Positions 12,717-27,700 of a DNA stretch of 64,000 bases are shown here, piece after piece. The stretch comes from Candidula unifasciata (taxonomy: Eukaryota > Mollusca > Gastropoda > Stylommatophora > Geomitridae). The position numbers and the translations under genes are program-made. The DNA lies in the NCBI GenBank assembly GCA_905116865.2, contig CAJHNH020002024.1, positions 470,668-534,667 of the forward strand. The letters are read 5' to 3'. Position 1 is the stretch's first letter; every line of letters begins with the position of its first letter. The notes beneath the pieces were generated by a model, which had not been told where the DNA came from, ran no database searches, and saw only the letters and a program-made list of their open reading frames with translations.

Positions 12717-15700
12717 ACCCTATCTATATAACTAAGCCATCTGTGTATTTATCTCTTTGCTTTTCCCTTGCTCGTGTTCTGTCAATCTTGCTATTTATTA
12801 ACAAGTTCTTCAGCCCATTTATTCTGACAACATGTCTGAAAAACACCAACTGTCTACATCTCATTATTCTTATCAGTGTACCATTTACATCTCTTCTCTC
12901 TTGGGGAGGACTGCCTCTTTCCTTTCTCTATCATTCCATGAGAGTCTTTGCATTCTATTCAAAAAGCCCATCTCCACATGCACATGCAGCATTACTTCCA
13001 TTCAACAGGTCCTTTGCAGAACGTCGCTCTCATCACGGTCTGCCCGAAAAACACTTGGTCTCTCGCCAGATCTTCCACCTCATGTACTTTCATTCTCAAA
13101 GAGTCACTTATATCCTGTGCCCATCTTTATGTTGGTTGGCCCCTGCCCCTCCTTCCTGGTACCATGCCTTCTGCTATTATTTTTTCCAATCGGTCACGGC
13201 ACTTGATATGACCAAAATATTTCAGCTTCCGAGATAAGATACTGTTAGCCAATCTTCCTTGATGTTCAGATCTTTTAAAATGTCAGCATTTCTTTTCTTC
13301 ATTGTCCATGGTATTATGAGAATCTTTCAATAGCATAATATGCAACATAACTTACCTGTAAAGCCAGTGTTACAGTAATCAAGATACTAAACACGGCCAT
13401 TCCAGCAAGCCCTGTTAAATGTAATGTCCGGCGTCCCAGCCGATCCATTAAGGGGATTGTCACCACGGTCATTGTCACCATGATAGCACCCACTGCACTG
13501 GTTGCATACCTGGCTTTTGATTCTGACCCAATGGCATCACTGAATAGACTCGTGGAGTAAAAGAATACCTGTGAACATAGATGGGTAAAGACATTACTAA
13601 ACTCTGAAGGATGAAGAGCTGAGTAGAAAAGTAGCTGTGAGTGTAGATGGTTGATGAAGGGTGGAAAATAGAGTTTTGAAAAAAAAAAAAAAACATGTGA
13701 GTGCAAATAACTAATGAAATTACTAAAACTTTGAAGGATGGAAAGTTGAGCGCAGGAATATGTGTGAACATAATTGGTTGATTATTGATATTACCTAAAC
13801 TTTAACTTATGGGATGTTGGTTAAAGTAATATATGTGAATGTAGATAGTTATGACATTACCTAAACTTTAAAGGATGGAAAAGCTGAGTATCCAGTTGAA
13901 AAGTCTTTATGAATGCAGACAGATAATTACATCTTTACTTTGAACTCTGGAAAGCTGAGTAAAAAAAATGTGTGTGAATATAGATTGTCAATGACATTAC
14001 CTACACTTTAAAGAATGGAAACTGTTTGAGTGACAAAAATGAACACAGTGATTAATAACATTTTATCTTTGGTCAGCATATAATTAAATAAACGATACTA
14101 CCAAGTTGATAACTTCTGTTCACTACATTTTCTTAACTCATCATTGCAGTAAGTGGTTTCCCCGTGGGCAGTTTAATCAATTAAAAAAATATAAAGCCTT
14201 TGTGAAACACTTTCCCAGTTGAAAGACTTAATAAGAAAGCAGGAAAAGGGGGGGGGGGGGGGGGGGGGACAGCTTATCCAAAACAGTCACTTGACCACTT
14301 AGAATTGTTATATTATGGTTGAGGTAAAGAAAACAGGGTTAGGGGTTGCGAATGTGGCTTGTAATTTCAGAATACCTGGTTCAATTCCATCTGTGTGTGA
14401 TTTTGCACACGTCTTTGCACTGATTTTGACAGCAGTATCCGGAGCTGACCATTCAGAGGCTGACAAACTACTGAATGTAAAAATTGTCTGGTTAATTCAC
14501 AAACAGCCAAGAAAGGCTAGGATTGGTTTGCAAAATTGTATAAAGGATGCACAGCTAACTTGTGTAATCCTAAAGAAGACAATGATGAATGTCGTCTGTC
14601 AACTGTTCAAAAGATACTGCAGTTACTCACCCCGTTAACACCAGAAAATTGCTGAGACAGCTGCATCACAATGCCAATAAACATGGGGGACCTCAAGGCT
14701 GGATTCCGGAACAGCTGAATTATAGAAATCTGTAAAGAACATAGCAGTGAGTTAAGTCTGCACAGGTCAAGTAGTTATCAACACTTAATCAGACTGTAAC
14801 TACTGCCATCAGAATTGGAGCTCTGATCTTGTGGCTCAAGATGGAGGATAACCAATGTCCCTAGTACCGTGATATTGAGTCTTAATTCAAAATTTAAATC
14901 ATGTCATTATATGTTGGACTATGATTTTTTATATTGCCATTTATTTTTCAATAGAGCATAGGCTCTCAACAGTTAAGCCAGATTATCTTTTTCTTTCCCA
15001 GTGCTTGTAGCTCACTTCTTACCCTACCCATCTTATTTGTTTCTTTTTCTTTTTTCTAAGTATATTTTTTGCATCAGTTTATTTCTCTGACCGGATTTCA
15101 GTGTATTTTTGTGAACTCCCTACACCCTACTCTTATTTACTGTAACAAGTGGAGAGAAATTATTCTGTTATGTCCAAGACCTTTTGTACAATAATCCTCA
15201 ATAGAATTAAAGGGATAACAGGTGCAATACTGAGGCAGGACTAAGCTGGTTTCTGACACAGAAGAGGCTGCTTAGATCAAATAATTATGCTGAAACTGAT
15301 TATGGAGAATTTTTTTGAAAAACCTCTTCTTTGCAAAAATCACGATTTTAAGAAGACTTCTTATAAGAAGGAACAGAAAGGGTATGCAAAGACAATATTA
15401 GACTACTTGTGAAAAGACAAATATTATGAAGATGACACTAACAGATCAAGGGAATGTTGCACTGGAGACAACAAGAATTAAATTAAAAGATCAGTTTACT
15501 GTTTTATGAAGCAATTTTGACTGCCGTGGTAATGCAAAGAAAGAAATTATGATACACACTGGTAAGGAAATATGAAAGTCGTTCCCTCGTGGGATGCAAT
15601 TTTTGTTATTTTGAAGCCCCACCCTGGCTTTTGCCTGGGGCCCTGAATAAAGCCAGGGCATAGATATGGCCTAGCCATAGATGAGGCCTAACGGCTGAAA

Positions 15701-18700
15701 GGGGTTTCTAGGACCTCTCCACGAGTGATCCTCATCTGCATGGTGGCACTTTGTGTCACTGGGTGTTTATTGCTTGTGTGATGTCCTGGTGGGGGTGCAA
15801 CTACCTACCTACCTACCACTGGTAAGGAAACAGCAGCTTTTAAAGTTTAAAATTTGATTTGATTTGATTCAAGAACCAACATCACAGCACTCAGGGCATT
15901 CCCATTAGTGCTCCGTCCCCATCTTCAGCAGCCAGCGAAGAGTTCCGATACTAATGGTGCCAGCAGCATTCTGATTAAACGCCCGTCTTGCCTTTCCTCT
16001 GAGCCCCGAGCATCTGCCAGAACCTCTCGTCACTCCCCGCTGCATCAATCTCACCAGACTGTGGTGATCCATCTGCTCCTCCAAACTGTACACGCTCTCC
16101 CACAAGACACTAGCTACATCTGCCTTATCGTGTATTAAAGTTTGAATAAAATTTGGAACTCTAAATTGTGGTCACAATTTTACGTTCATTGGAGGATGTA
16201 AGCGTCCACGTTTGGCATTGATAGCATAGTGTTGGCCAAAAAATAGTTCTGATAAGATTCACTTTAGTACTCCGAGGTATCTGATTGTGTGTCAACAGGG
16301 GAATGAATAGCATTAGATGTTTTTAAACAAAACTGCTACACTGAAAATAACTGACTTTTTCATCACATGTTGACATCTCTTGCTTGATCTCATTGACTTC
16401 ATCCTCAATGTCTGCACTGCCTCTCAAGGTCATTAATGCTGTTGTATACACAAAAATGGGAACACAGAAGTAGGAATTATTTAGACGAATGGTGAAAAAA
16501 TGAAACCTTTAAACATGTTCTACATTAAACATTAAGACATTTTTTTAATATGAGTTTGAAAAAAGTAGACTATGTTTAAAGTGGAGCATGTTAATTTGAT
16601 TGCTTTTTATAATTTAGTGGGGAAACCAGATTCGACCCCCGGTAAAATTATGGATGTTTTTTTTTTTAATGTTGGGGCAAAATTAAACATCTAAACCTGC
16701 ACAAAACTGGAATTATAAAAGAGACTGACAAAATGTTTTTATGAATGTTTGAAAAACATATGATAGTACTCCTACAAACAGTTTAACGAATGCTATGAAG
16801 GACTTTGGAATACCAAAGAAGTGAATCACCATGACCAAACTGTGTATGGAAGACACTTGTAATTTAGTAATATATAAAAGCAGAAAGTCAGACCAATTTT
16901 TAAATAACATCTGTTTTAAAAGCAAGGTGATGCTCTGTTCCCACTTCTTTTCAACTTGGCCCTGGAGAAATTTATAAGGAAATTGAAAGAAGCGTGTACT
17001 GTGGGAGAAACTACAAGAATACTGGGTTATGCAGAGGATATCATTGAAGAAAATGAACTTGGGACACTAAAAGCATGACTCTCTTTAAAGAAGCAGCTAA
17101 AAAAATGAGACTAGTTATCATCAAGACAAGACAGAAAATATTATAATAACAGGGAAAGGATATAAACTCCGGCCACATGCAAGTTGATAATATGAAAATC
17201 AAACGGACAGAAACATATAAGTATTTGGATGCAAACTTCCCCTGCTCCAACGTGTGAGAAGCTAAACAATCTAGAATATAATCTGGAAATAAAGTATACT
17301 ATGCACTTCAACATTGCTAAAGTCAAAGTTTATATCTCGCAACAACAATATCAATATATTTAAAACCCTTTCAAGACCAGTCATTTTGTATGGCTCTGAA
17401 ACTTGGAGCACAACTAAAAAAGATAAAGTTTTTATAAATGTTTCAACTGTATGGTTGGGGGTAGTCACAACATGAAAAACTGTATTAAAGGGTCGTGGCA
17501 TTAGGAAGGTTGAAAACCACTGTAATAAATTATCTATTGGTGTGCTGCTAGTAAATTTCTGACTGGGCTATGAAATCTGTTTGCCCAAACAGTCATCACA
17601 TTTATACAGGCACCACAGTGTTTATCATTTTATCTTGGAAACAAGTTAGAAGCCCTTTTCTGTTTCAGGTATCTAAATCAGGCTCTATTTTAGAGAACAA
17701 AGAATAGACCCACTACCCCCCCCCCCTCACCCCACCCCTTCCTTCCCCTTCCCTCAACAAGAATGCCACAGGAGATGATTATTTAGGGGTATTGCCTTCA
17801 AAGCCTTTGTAAATCTGCCTGAGAGGCAAGAAACTAACAGTCTACATAAAAATAAGTCAGATCTTTAACAGAGATGTGCATGAAAAACTCAAATTCTGAA
17901 TCAAGACCAAAGTAGATGAGCAACTAGAACTTTCAGAGGGAGTTGACAGCTAAGAAAAAGAAGAAGATGTGATGTGTAAAAGGTGATTCATAAAACATGA
18001 CAAATGTCAGTGTTGTCTTTTGTAACTCAGAGGTTATTAACTGCAAATAGTTACGGCATCTTCCATTTCTATAAGTACAGGTTTGGTTTCTTTTTTTAAT
18101 CCTCTAATTTGGTTAAGTACTGAAATATCATCTTGCTATGTAGAAAGCAAACATGTTGATTCATTAATCACACCATTTTTGGACATATAAGTAAACATTT
18201 AAAAAATTAAAGAGATAATTAAACAAGTGACTATAGAATGGATTTATCAAGAAGCTTGATGGCCAGCCAATGGGCTGAACCAATGGTGATTTTCAAATTA
18301 TAGTCTATCTTTATAATTTCCAACCTTAGAGAGATCTTTAACATGTTAACACAATACTTTCCTTTTCTTCTTCTTCTTCTTTTTCTTCAGCTTCTTCATC
18401 TCCACCTCCTCCTCCTTTTTCTTCTTCTTCTTCTTCTTTTTCTCCTCCTCCTCCTTTTCCTTCTTTTTCTTCTCCTCCTCTTTCTTCTTCTTCTTCTGCT
18501 TCTTCTTGTTTGTCTTCTTTTTCTGTTTCTTCTTCTTCTTTTCCTCCTCTTCCTTCTTCTTCTAAAAGTAGAGGGTCTCCGTGATGAAATGGTCTAGCCA
18601 TCTGCCTTGTGCTCTGAAGGTCGTGAGTTTGTTTCACAACTGTGTTGTTTGGTTCATGCTTTTAATTTCTACAGAGATCCCTGGGTATCATCGCCAGAGC

Positions 18701-21700
18701 TGCACTGTCAGCACGTAACTTGCTGTTCTGCGGAGAGACCGAGCAATGTAGGTGCAATGAAGACAATCCCCTTTACTCTAACCTTTAACCTTCTTCTTCA
18801 TCTCTGCATTCGCCCATAAAGGGGCTGTTGGCAAACAATGTTATGGTTTACAGCTAGACTGTCTTTTGGCCGAAAACATTAAATTTCAGCAAACTCTTGA
18901 TCATTCACCTTTAGGATTTTCTGCATGTGTTCACAGCCAGAGAGTGCATAACAACAACTTTTACACAAACAGATCATTAGCCATTTCTCTGTTAATTCTT
19001 TTTCTCACCTACGCACATAATATTTAGTTTTCCTTCTTCTTAGCGCTGACACGCTGTGTAAACTCTGGGGTGGAAAGTTCTGGTTGTTTGTCCACTCATG
19101 GACTTTTGTCTTGATCTAGAACTTAAATTTTGCCTGCACATCTGTACTACAGATCCGGCTTATTTTAAGCAGACTGTTGGTTTCTTGCCCTTTCGGGCAG
19201 ATGCACTCCAATGTTGAAGGAAACACCCCTAATTAATCAACCCCTATGACATGTTTGTTGGAGAGGGGGAGGAGGGCAGTGAGTCTTTTATTTTTTTCCT
19301 CCTAAATCTCACAGGCGGAATTATATTTAGTTCATTTTTTGTAATAATATAATGTATTTCTACCTCACCAACATATGAGAAAAACCAATACTTTTTGATG
19401 CAAAAAGAAAGCAACATAAACAAAAAAAAAGTGAAATAAGGTCTTCCTTACCTTCTCTACACTGCTTCTCATTCTTTTTTGTAATCAGTAAATAGCGAGG
19501 GCTTTCTGGGCAGAATGGCAGGATCAAGGCTTGTACTAAGCAAGGTGCAATAGTCATACCTAGAACATATTTGTTTCTATTAGACATGTTGATTTATTTG
19601 AAGTCAAGATTCTGGTAAACAGAACAAAAATAAAAAGACAGAAAGTAACTGCAGATACACAGAAAAGAAAGAATCATCATCATGTGCTATGTTACTAAAT
19701 AAATGGTGTTCATAGCCTTGCCATCGGAAACGATAACAAGAATCACAGAACAGATCTGTATGTTTGTATCGACTCATACCATGTAACCATTCCCATCAAG
19801 TATTTATTTATATCTGCCTTCACCAGCTCTTCTTTTTTTTCTCCAAATCTGCCAGACATCATCAAATTTTAAAATGCATTTGTCATGATTTGAAAAAGAA
19901 AAAAAAATTAATATCTGCTGCTTATGCATAATTTCTTTAATCAGAATATGATTTCCACCTGTGTCTTGGATAACTGCCTCATTTGTTTTTTAAGAGTACT
20001 GCAGTTTTCAAGAAAGTACTTACCTAATAGTCAAAAATGAGATGGTGACAAACAGTCTTTGGTCATGTGATGAGAAAAGGAGCACTGGAAAATATCGTGA
20101 CAACAGAAAGGATCAGTGGTAGAAGAGGCAGAGGCAGACCAAGTGAAATGATGGTGGATGACTTAAGACAGTGGCATGGAGGAATATCATCAGTGGATTT
20201 GATCCAGAACACCAAAGACCGAGATCTGTGGAGATGCATGAATGCTTATGCCAGCTGGCAAGGCACTTGACGATGACTTACCTAGCAGAATGTTCCAGTA
20301 CTCAGATGTCCCAAGCAGCTCTGGGAATCCCAGGATCTGTGAGACCAGCAATGCAGCAGTGATTGCCACCTGGTGTAACACACCAATCCCTCCCCGGATG
20401 CTCGGGGTACTGATTTCAGACAGGTAGAGGGGGCTGAGACCAGTGTACAGACCTTGGGGTTCAAACATTGTCTTCATATTAAAACATTACTTCAATATTA
20501 GATCACTGCTTCAGTATTGGAAACATTACTTCCATATTAGATCATCGCTTCAAGATTAGATCCTTGCTTCAATATTTAATTATTATTGCAATTTTAAATC
20601 ATTACTTACATGTTGAATCATTACTTCAATATTAGAGCCTTACTTCAATATTAGATCAAATAGAGCAGCTATAGGCCAGAATAATTTAGGTGTTTCGCAT
20701 ATGCTGGACACACCCTCGATAGATAACTCTTACGACTGAAATGAGAGGCTACAGTGTTACTTTTCATGACCATCCATTTTTCAGTTGTGGCTTATTTGTA
20801 TGCACACTGCTGGTTCCTTACTTCTCAAGCTAATATATGATCACTTTTTCAAAAGTGGCACTAGCTAAAGATACCATCGGGATGGCAGCCTCAGTCGAGC
20901 AAATACACAGCGGGCACGAATGGGTTGACAAGAATACAAAAAACAGCAGTTTTCATCAAGTCATTATCACAATGGGAAGAGAATGTAGAGACTAGTTTAG
21001 TGGTATTTCAGAGGTAAAACAACAAATAGATCAAAACTCTGGGTTAGAGGATACAACAGTGTACACTGATGGTTCTGTTCATCAGGGTAAAAGATCCGGC
21101 TGGGAATTTTCAGCTAGCATCAAGGAAAAGATATGTGGCAGAACAAAATGGTGCTTTTTATCTACAACTTCATGCATGAGGATGGATGTAGAAGCAATCA
21201 CTCCAGCTCTGAGATGGACAGCAGAAAACAGAGTTACCAGAGGAATATTGTCTGATTCTCAGTCTGTACTGTGGAAGGTTCAAAATGGACAACTGTGGCA
21301 TGAGTACCAAGTATCAGCACATCAACATTACAGGGGCTCACGTGGATATACTGTCCATGATATGCAGGAGTGCGAGGGAATGAAAGAGGATTTTCTTTCT
21401 ACAAAAGTGATAGCTACAAGAATGCTACAAGTATGCTCATACTGCACATTAAGTTAGTGTAATATGATGTCAATTCTTAATCAGTAACCAGTGCAACGTT
21501 ATTGCCATTTCAGTATTACAACATCATTTCAGTATCTTCTTTTTCTTTGAGTTCACCAGCTTCTAACTATCGTGAAAAGTTCTGGTTATTTATCCACTTC
21601 TAGACTTTAGTCTTGTTCCAGAACTTGAGTTTTGCATCTATATCCATTGTACCTATCTGACTTTTTGTTATGCAGACTGCTGGTTCCTTGCCTCTCAGGC

Positions 21701-24700
21701 AGTTATAAGATCACTATTCCAGTTAGAACACTAATTCAATATCCAAACACTAAAAGCTATACAGATTTTTTTTTTTTTCTTTTTTTTTCAGGTACATGAT
21801 ACAGGGATCTCTGTAAGTAAATTGTTAAGCCACTGCCTTTTCATATGAAGGTCCCTGGTTCATTTAACAGATTGTGTCATTTGTTTCATAAGTGTCATTT
21901 TTACAAAGATCCTTGATATCATCACTGGATATTTGGAGTTTGTGCTTTGTGCTTTCTCTCGGCAGGCACCTAGCATTCTGCATAGAAAGACTGTGCCAAA
22001 TAAAGCATAATGAAGTCACGACTGGAAACTTTTAAGAAATATTTATTAAACAGAAATGTAGTTAGTCAGACAGCAGTCTTCTTCACTACACCAAAATTAT
22101 GCCTGTAGCGGTTTTGACTCCTCAGGGCATAGAAAAAAAGATACTCCAATCAATTCCTACTAGGTACAGTGAGTATGGAGACCCTGAGATGGCTGTTGCA
22201 TCAGAGGACACAGCATGAGTCGGTCTGACCAATCTTGATATGGATAACAAGTAACAAGTATCTAACTTCTTCTTCTTCTTCTTCTTCTTCTTCTCTTCCA
22301 CCTTGTACCCAACGAAGTGTCGGAGAGGGGGAGATGTAGCATTCACTGATGAGCTCATTTCCGTAAGGCTGTTCTTAATGCCATCACTCCATATTTTTCT
22401 AGGTCTTTCGCTCACTCTATACTCATTGTAACATTTCAGTGTGGCTCCCTGTGGCAGATTATATTTCAGGAACATTTGTATATCTAAGTATCTAACTTCA
22501 TCCTTTCAACCTATTGCTTCTGCAGTCTGGTCAAGATTGTAGACTGACAGTTATCACTCAAGTCATGTAAGCTCACTACTTTTCTTAGAACACACAGTAT
22601 GAGAGGCTTCCCATTGCTCGTTGAGCATCTACAGAAGCCATTCCTGCAAATATATTAGCTTGTTCATTTTTTATTATTTTCCCTGGCCCTAAAAATGAAA
22701 AGGAATTTTGTCAGTTGTGACTTTTCTTAAGGACTCCAGACATGGTCTTTTATCCCATCCTGATCTTTCTGAGAATACTCATTGTGCAACAGAGATGACA
22801 AACAGAAGACACACAAAAGGTAGACAGAAAGTATACAGAAGACAAACATAAGGAATTAAGAGGGCACCCAGAAGGCGTACATAACCCTTAAGAAGACATA
22901 CAGAAGGCATACAGAAGACATGTAAAAAGCCTTTAGAAGGCATATAGAAAACATATAGATGGCATATAGAAAGCACAGATAATTTATTCAGAAATGCAAA
23001 CACAGATGAACTTACCACAGTGGAAACCGATGCATATTCTCCCAATAATGATCATTTCATAGGAGCCAGCTGTTCGACTGACAAACAGAAGGATGGATGA
23101 CACAACACCAAAAATGATGTTCAGCAAGGATCCACCTTTCCTGTTAGTAAAGAAAAATATCCAACAGAGAAATCATAACTGTTTGATTCACTTAATGTCT
23201 ACATTGGTATCCTTTATGAGTCCGCATATTCAACATCTGTTCTCTGCTTCCTGACCCCTACCTGAAGATTTCACCACCCCTGTGGCTTCAAGAGTCTCAT
23301 CCTGCATGCCATCAGGCAAATTTTAGATTCACAAATTCCAGATATGTAAATTCCAAATACGCAAATTCCAGATTCCCTATTCTAGAAGCCCCGTTAAACC
23401 TGCTGAGAACATATATTAGGGTAACTGTGATAGCATAGTTAAGTGGTGTACCCTGCATTATGTCTGGGTAAATCCAGCAACCAAGCCACCCAAGAAGCCT
23501 AAGACAAATATAGAAAACCATGTCACTGGGCTACAGCCTGGTATCAGTGAGATGACAAAACCATGACACTGGGCTACAGCCTGGTATCAGTGAGATGACA
23601 AAACCATGACAATGGGCTACAACCTGGTATCAGTGAGACAATAAAACCATGACACTGGACTACAGCCTGGTATCAGTGAGATGACACAACCACGACACTG
23701 GGCTACAACCTGGTATCAGTGAGATGACAAAACCATGACACTGGGCTACAGCCTGGTATCAGTGAGATGACAAAACAATGACAATGGGCTACAACCTGGT
23801 ATCAGTGAGATGACAAAACAATGACACTGGGCTACAACCTGGTATCAGTGAGATGACAAAACAATGACAATGGGCTACAACCTGGTATCAGTGAGATGAC
23901 ACAACCACGACACTGGGCTACAACCTGGTATCAGTGAGATGACACAACCACGACATTGGACTACAACCTGGTATCAGTAAGACGACAAAACCATGACACT
24001 GGGCTACAACCTGGTATCAGTGAGATGACACAACCACGACACTGGACTACAACCTGGTATCAGTAAGACGACAAAACCATGACACTGGTCTACAGCCTGG
24101 TATCAGTAAGACGACAAAACCATGACACTGGGCTACAACCTGGTATCAGTGAGATGACAAAACAATGACAATGGGCTACAACCTGGTATCAGTGAGATGA
24201 CACAACCACGACACTGGGCTACAACCTGGTATCAGTGAGATGACACAAAAACGACATTGGACTACAACCTGGTATCAGTAAGACGACAAAACCATGACAC
24301 TGGGCTACAACCTGGTATCAGTGAGATGACACAACCACGACACTGGACTACAACCTGGTATCAGTAAGACGACAAAACCATGACACTGGTCTACAGCCTG
24401 GTATCAGTAAGACGACAAAACCATGACACTGGGCTACAACCTGGTATCAGTGAGATGACAAAACAATGACAATGGGCTACAACCTGGTATCAGTGAGATG
24501 ACACAACCACGACACTGGGCTACAACCTGGTATCAGTGAGATGACACAACCACGACATTGGACTACAACCTGGTATCAGTAAGACGACAAAACCATGACA
24601 CTGGGCTACAACCTGGTATCAGTGAGATGACACAACCACGACACTGGACTACAACCTGGTATCAGTAAGACGACAAAACCATGACACTGGTCTACAGCCT

Positions 24701-27700
24701 GGTATCAGTAAGACGACAAAACCATGACACTGGGCTACAACCTGGTATCAGTGAGATGACAAAACAATGACAATGGGCTACAACCTGGTATCAGTGAGAT
24801 GACACAACCACGACACTGGGCTACAACCTGGTATCAGTGAGATGACAAAACCACAACACTGGGCTACAACCTGGTATTAGTAAGACGACAAAACCATGAC
24901 ACTGGGCTACAGCCTGGTATCAGTGAGACAACAAAACCATGACACTGGGCTATAGCCTGGTATCAGTGAGACGACAAAACCACGACACTGGGCTAAAGCC
25001 TGGTATTAGTAAGACGACAAAACCATGACACTGGGCTACAGCCTGGTATCAGTGAGACGACAAAACCATGACACTGGGCTACAACATGGTATCAGTAAGA
25101 CGACAAAACCATGACACTGGGCTACAAACTGGTATCAGTGAGATGACAAAACCACCACACTGGGCTACAGCCTGGTATCAGTGAGACGACAAAACCATGA
25201 CACTAGGCTACAGCCTGGTATCAGTGAGGCAACAAAACCATGACACTGGGCTACAGCCTAGTATCAGTGAGACGACAAAACCATGACACTGGGCTATAGC
25301 CTGGTATCAATGAGACGACAAAACCATGACACTGGGCTATAACCTGGTATCAGTGAGACAACAAAACCATGACACTAGGCTACAACCTAGTATCAGTGAG
25401 ATGACAAAACCACGACACTAGGCTATAGCCTGGTATCAGCGAGACAAAAAAACCATGACACTGGACTACAACCTGGTATCAGTAAGACAACAGAACCATG
25501 ACAATAGGCTACAGCCTGGTATCAGCGAGACAAAAAAACCATGACACTGGACTACAACCTGGTATTAGTGAGACAACAGAAGCATGACAATACGCTACAG
25601 CCTGGTATCAGTGAGACAACAAAACCATGACACTGGACTACAACCTGGTATCAGTGAGACAACAGAACCATGACACTGGACTACAACCTGGTATCAGTGA
25701 GACAACAAAACCATGACACTGGACTACAGCCTGGTATCAGTGAGACAACAGAACCATGACACTGGGCTACAACCTGGTATCAGTGAGACAACAGAACCAT
25801 GACACTGGACTACAACCTGGTATCAGTGAGACAACAAAACCATGACACTGGGCTACAACCTGGTATCAGTGAGACAACAAAACCATGACACTGGGCTACA
25901 ACCTGGTATCAGTGAGACAACAAAACCATGACACTGGACTACAACCTGGTATCAGTGAGACAACAGAACCATGACACTGGACTACAACCTGGTATCAGTG
26001 AGACAACAAAACCATGACACTGGACTACAACCTGGTATCAGTGAGACAACAGAACCATGACACTGGACTACAACCTGGTATCAGTGAGGTGACAAAAAAA
26101 AGAAGCAGGGGAGTGATTCCAGGTGCAAGTCATTTGGCAGCAGACCACCTTGCATTGACTTCAATAAGGGTATCGACAGCTGATCATTCAGCAAGAATGT
26201 TGAATGTTAAATTAAGAATCAACATCACAAAACTAGGGACACTCCCATAAGCGCTCTGTCCCCATCTTCAGCAGCAAGTGAAGAGTTCCAATTTCAATGA
26301 CACCAGTAACTGTCTGATTGTATATCCATCTTTGCCTCAAGTGTTGAACATCGGCCAGATCCTCTGGTAACTCCTCACAGCACTATTCTTCTCAGACCAT
26401 ATTGATCTGCTTGTACCCCCTCACCGTTCACTTGCTCCCAAAGGACCCTCACAGTATCTAGCTTGTCATTAAGAAATGGTAAACCATTGAATGTAATAAT
26501 GACCTAAAGTTAAAGTAAAGGTCTCTTTTCCATGCCTTTAGGTATAGAGGGCATATAGGGCTAGACCTATATTTTTTATAGACCAATCGGCACAAGATGG
26601 GTGATGTGGTCAGCATCACACAGGCCGTCTTTACTTCCTGGGACTGCACCCGGGACTGCACCCGGGACTGCACCAAAGACTGCACCCGGTACCCACTCAA
26701 GGCTGGATCGACCTGTGAGTCTAGGTAATTTTTTTTTTTTAAGTTCAGCTCCACCAGGAAGTGAACTCACGACCTTCCAAAATGAACGCGAGCATCTAGT
26801 CGCTAGGCCATAGTGACTCTCAAAAATGACCTATTAAAACCAAAAACAGCTAACAAGTGCTGGGTTTGCGTCTGTAACATCCTGTCAAGGTCGTGCAACT
26901 AACTTTCTTAAAGAGCATTGTACTGAGTTCACTTGGAAACCTTTACCAATTTTTTGGAATCCTCCTTTTCATGTGGATCCGAACTAATAATCCCTGCATC
27001 CACAGCAAGCATGCCATGACGACACACATACTTTGTTTTTGTCCAGATTTTTTTTGTTTTTTTGTTTTACATTACTACTGCACTACTATGGCTTAATATG
27101 TACTTGCGTAAATTATGGATGCTTGATATCCTTAGTAATTCACATAAGTCTTTGAGACGGATAAGAATATTTCTAGACCCTACTGCGTTTTTGCTTGAAG
27201 GATTGATACATGAATTTTATGTTTCTGTAAAACTTTTAGTGAGATCATATGATGTACTTTAGTTTACTCAGAGTACCAATGAAAGTCATTCCACGTTTCA
27301 CACCTGGTGCATGGGTTGCTAATAACTATTATATAGAACAATAAGCATACGTTTTACTTTCATGCTTAAGCCACATCCCATAAAAGAACTTTGTTCGTTC
27401 TTTCAGTATTTTTGTGGTCTTTAAAATTAATTCCCTTAACTGTTTTGTACATTGAACATGGCTGCTGATGTGCTTCAGTGCCTATAATCTGGAGTATTAA
27501 TACGACTTTGTAAGATATTTAAAGCTTCAGAAACATCCATGGCAGAGTGAATTTCTACATCCTTTGATGTTAACTGCTAAATGTTCGTTTGTCACTTAGT
27601 CATTTGGAAATGTGTCATGCCTCAGAGATGACTGAAATGTTGCAATGTGTGAACAGCAGAGTTGTCTCAGAACAAATTGGGCTTTCCTAGTTACTTTAAC

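Noticed and set aside
12459..13237. 258-codon frame starting in the TG repeat
   Set aside because: It is driven by dinucleotide repeats and then runs through an antisense LINE relic.
23520..26095. CRISPR-like array
   Set aside because: Direct tandem units with no unique spacers; a eukaryotic minisatellite.
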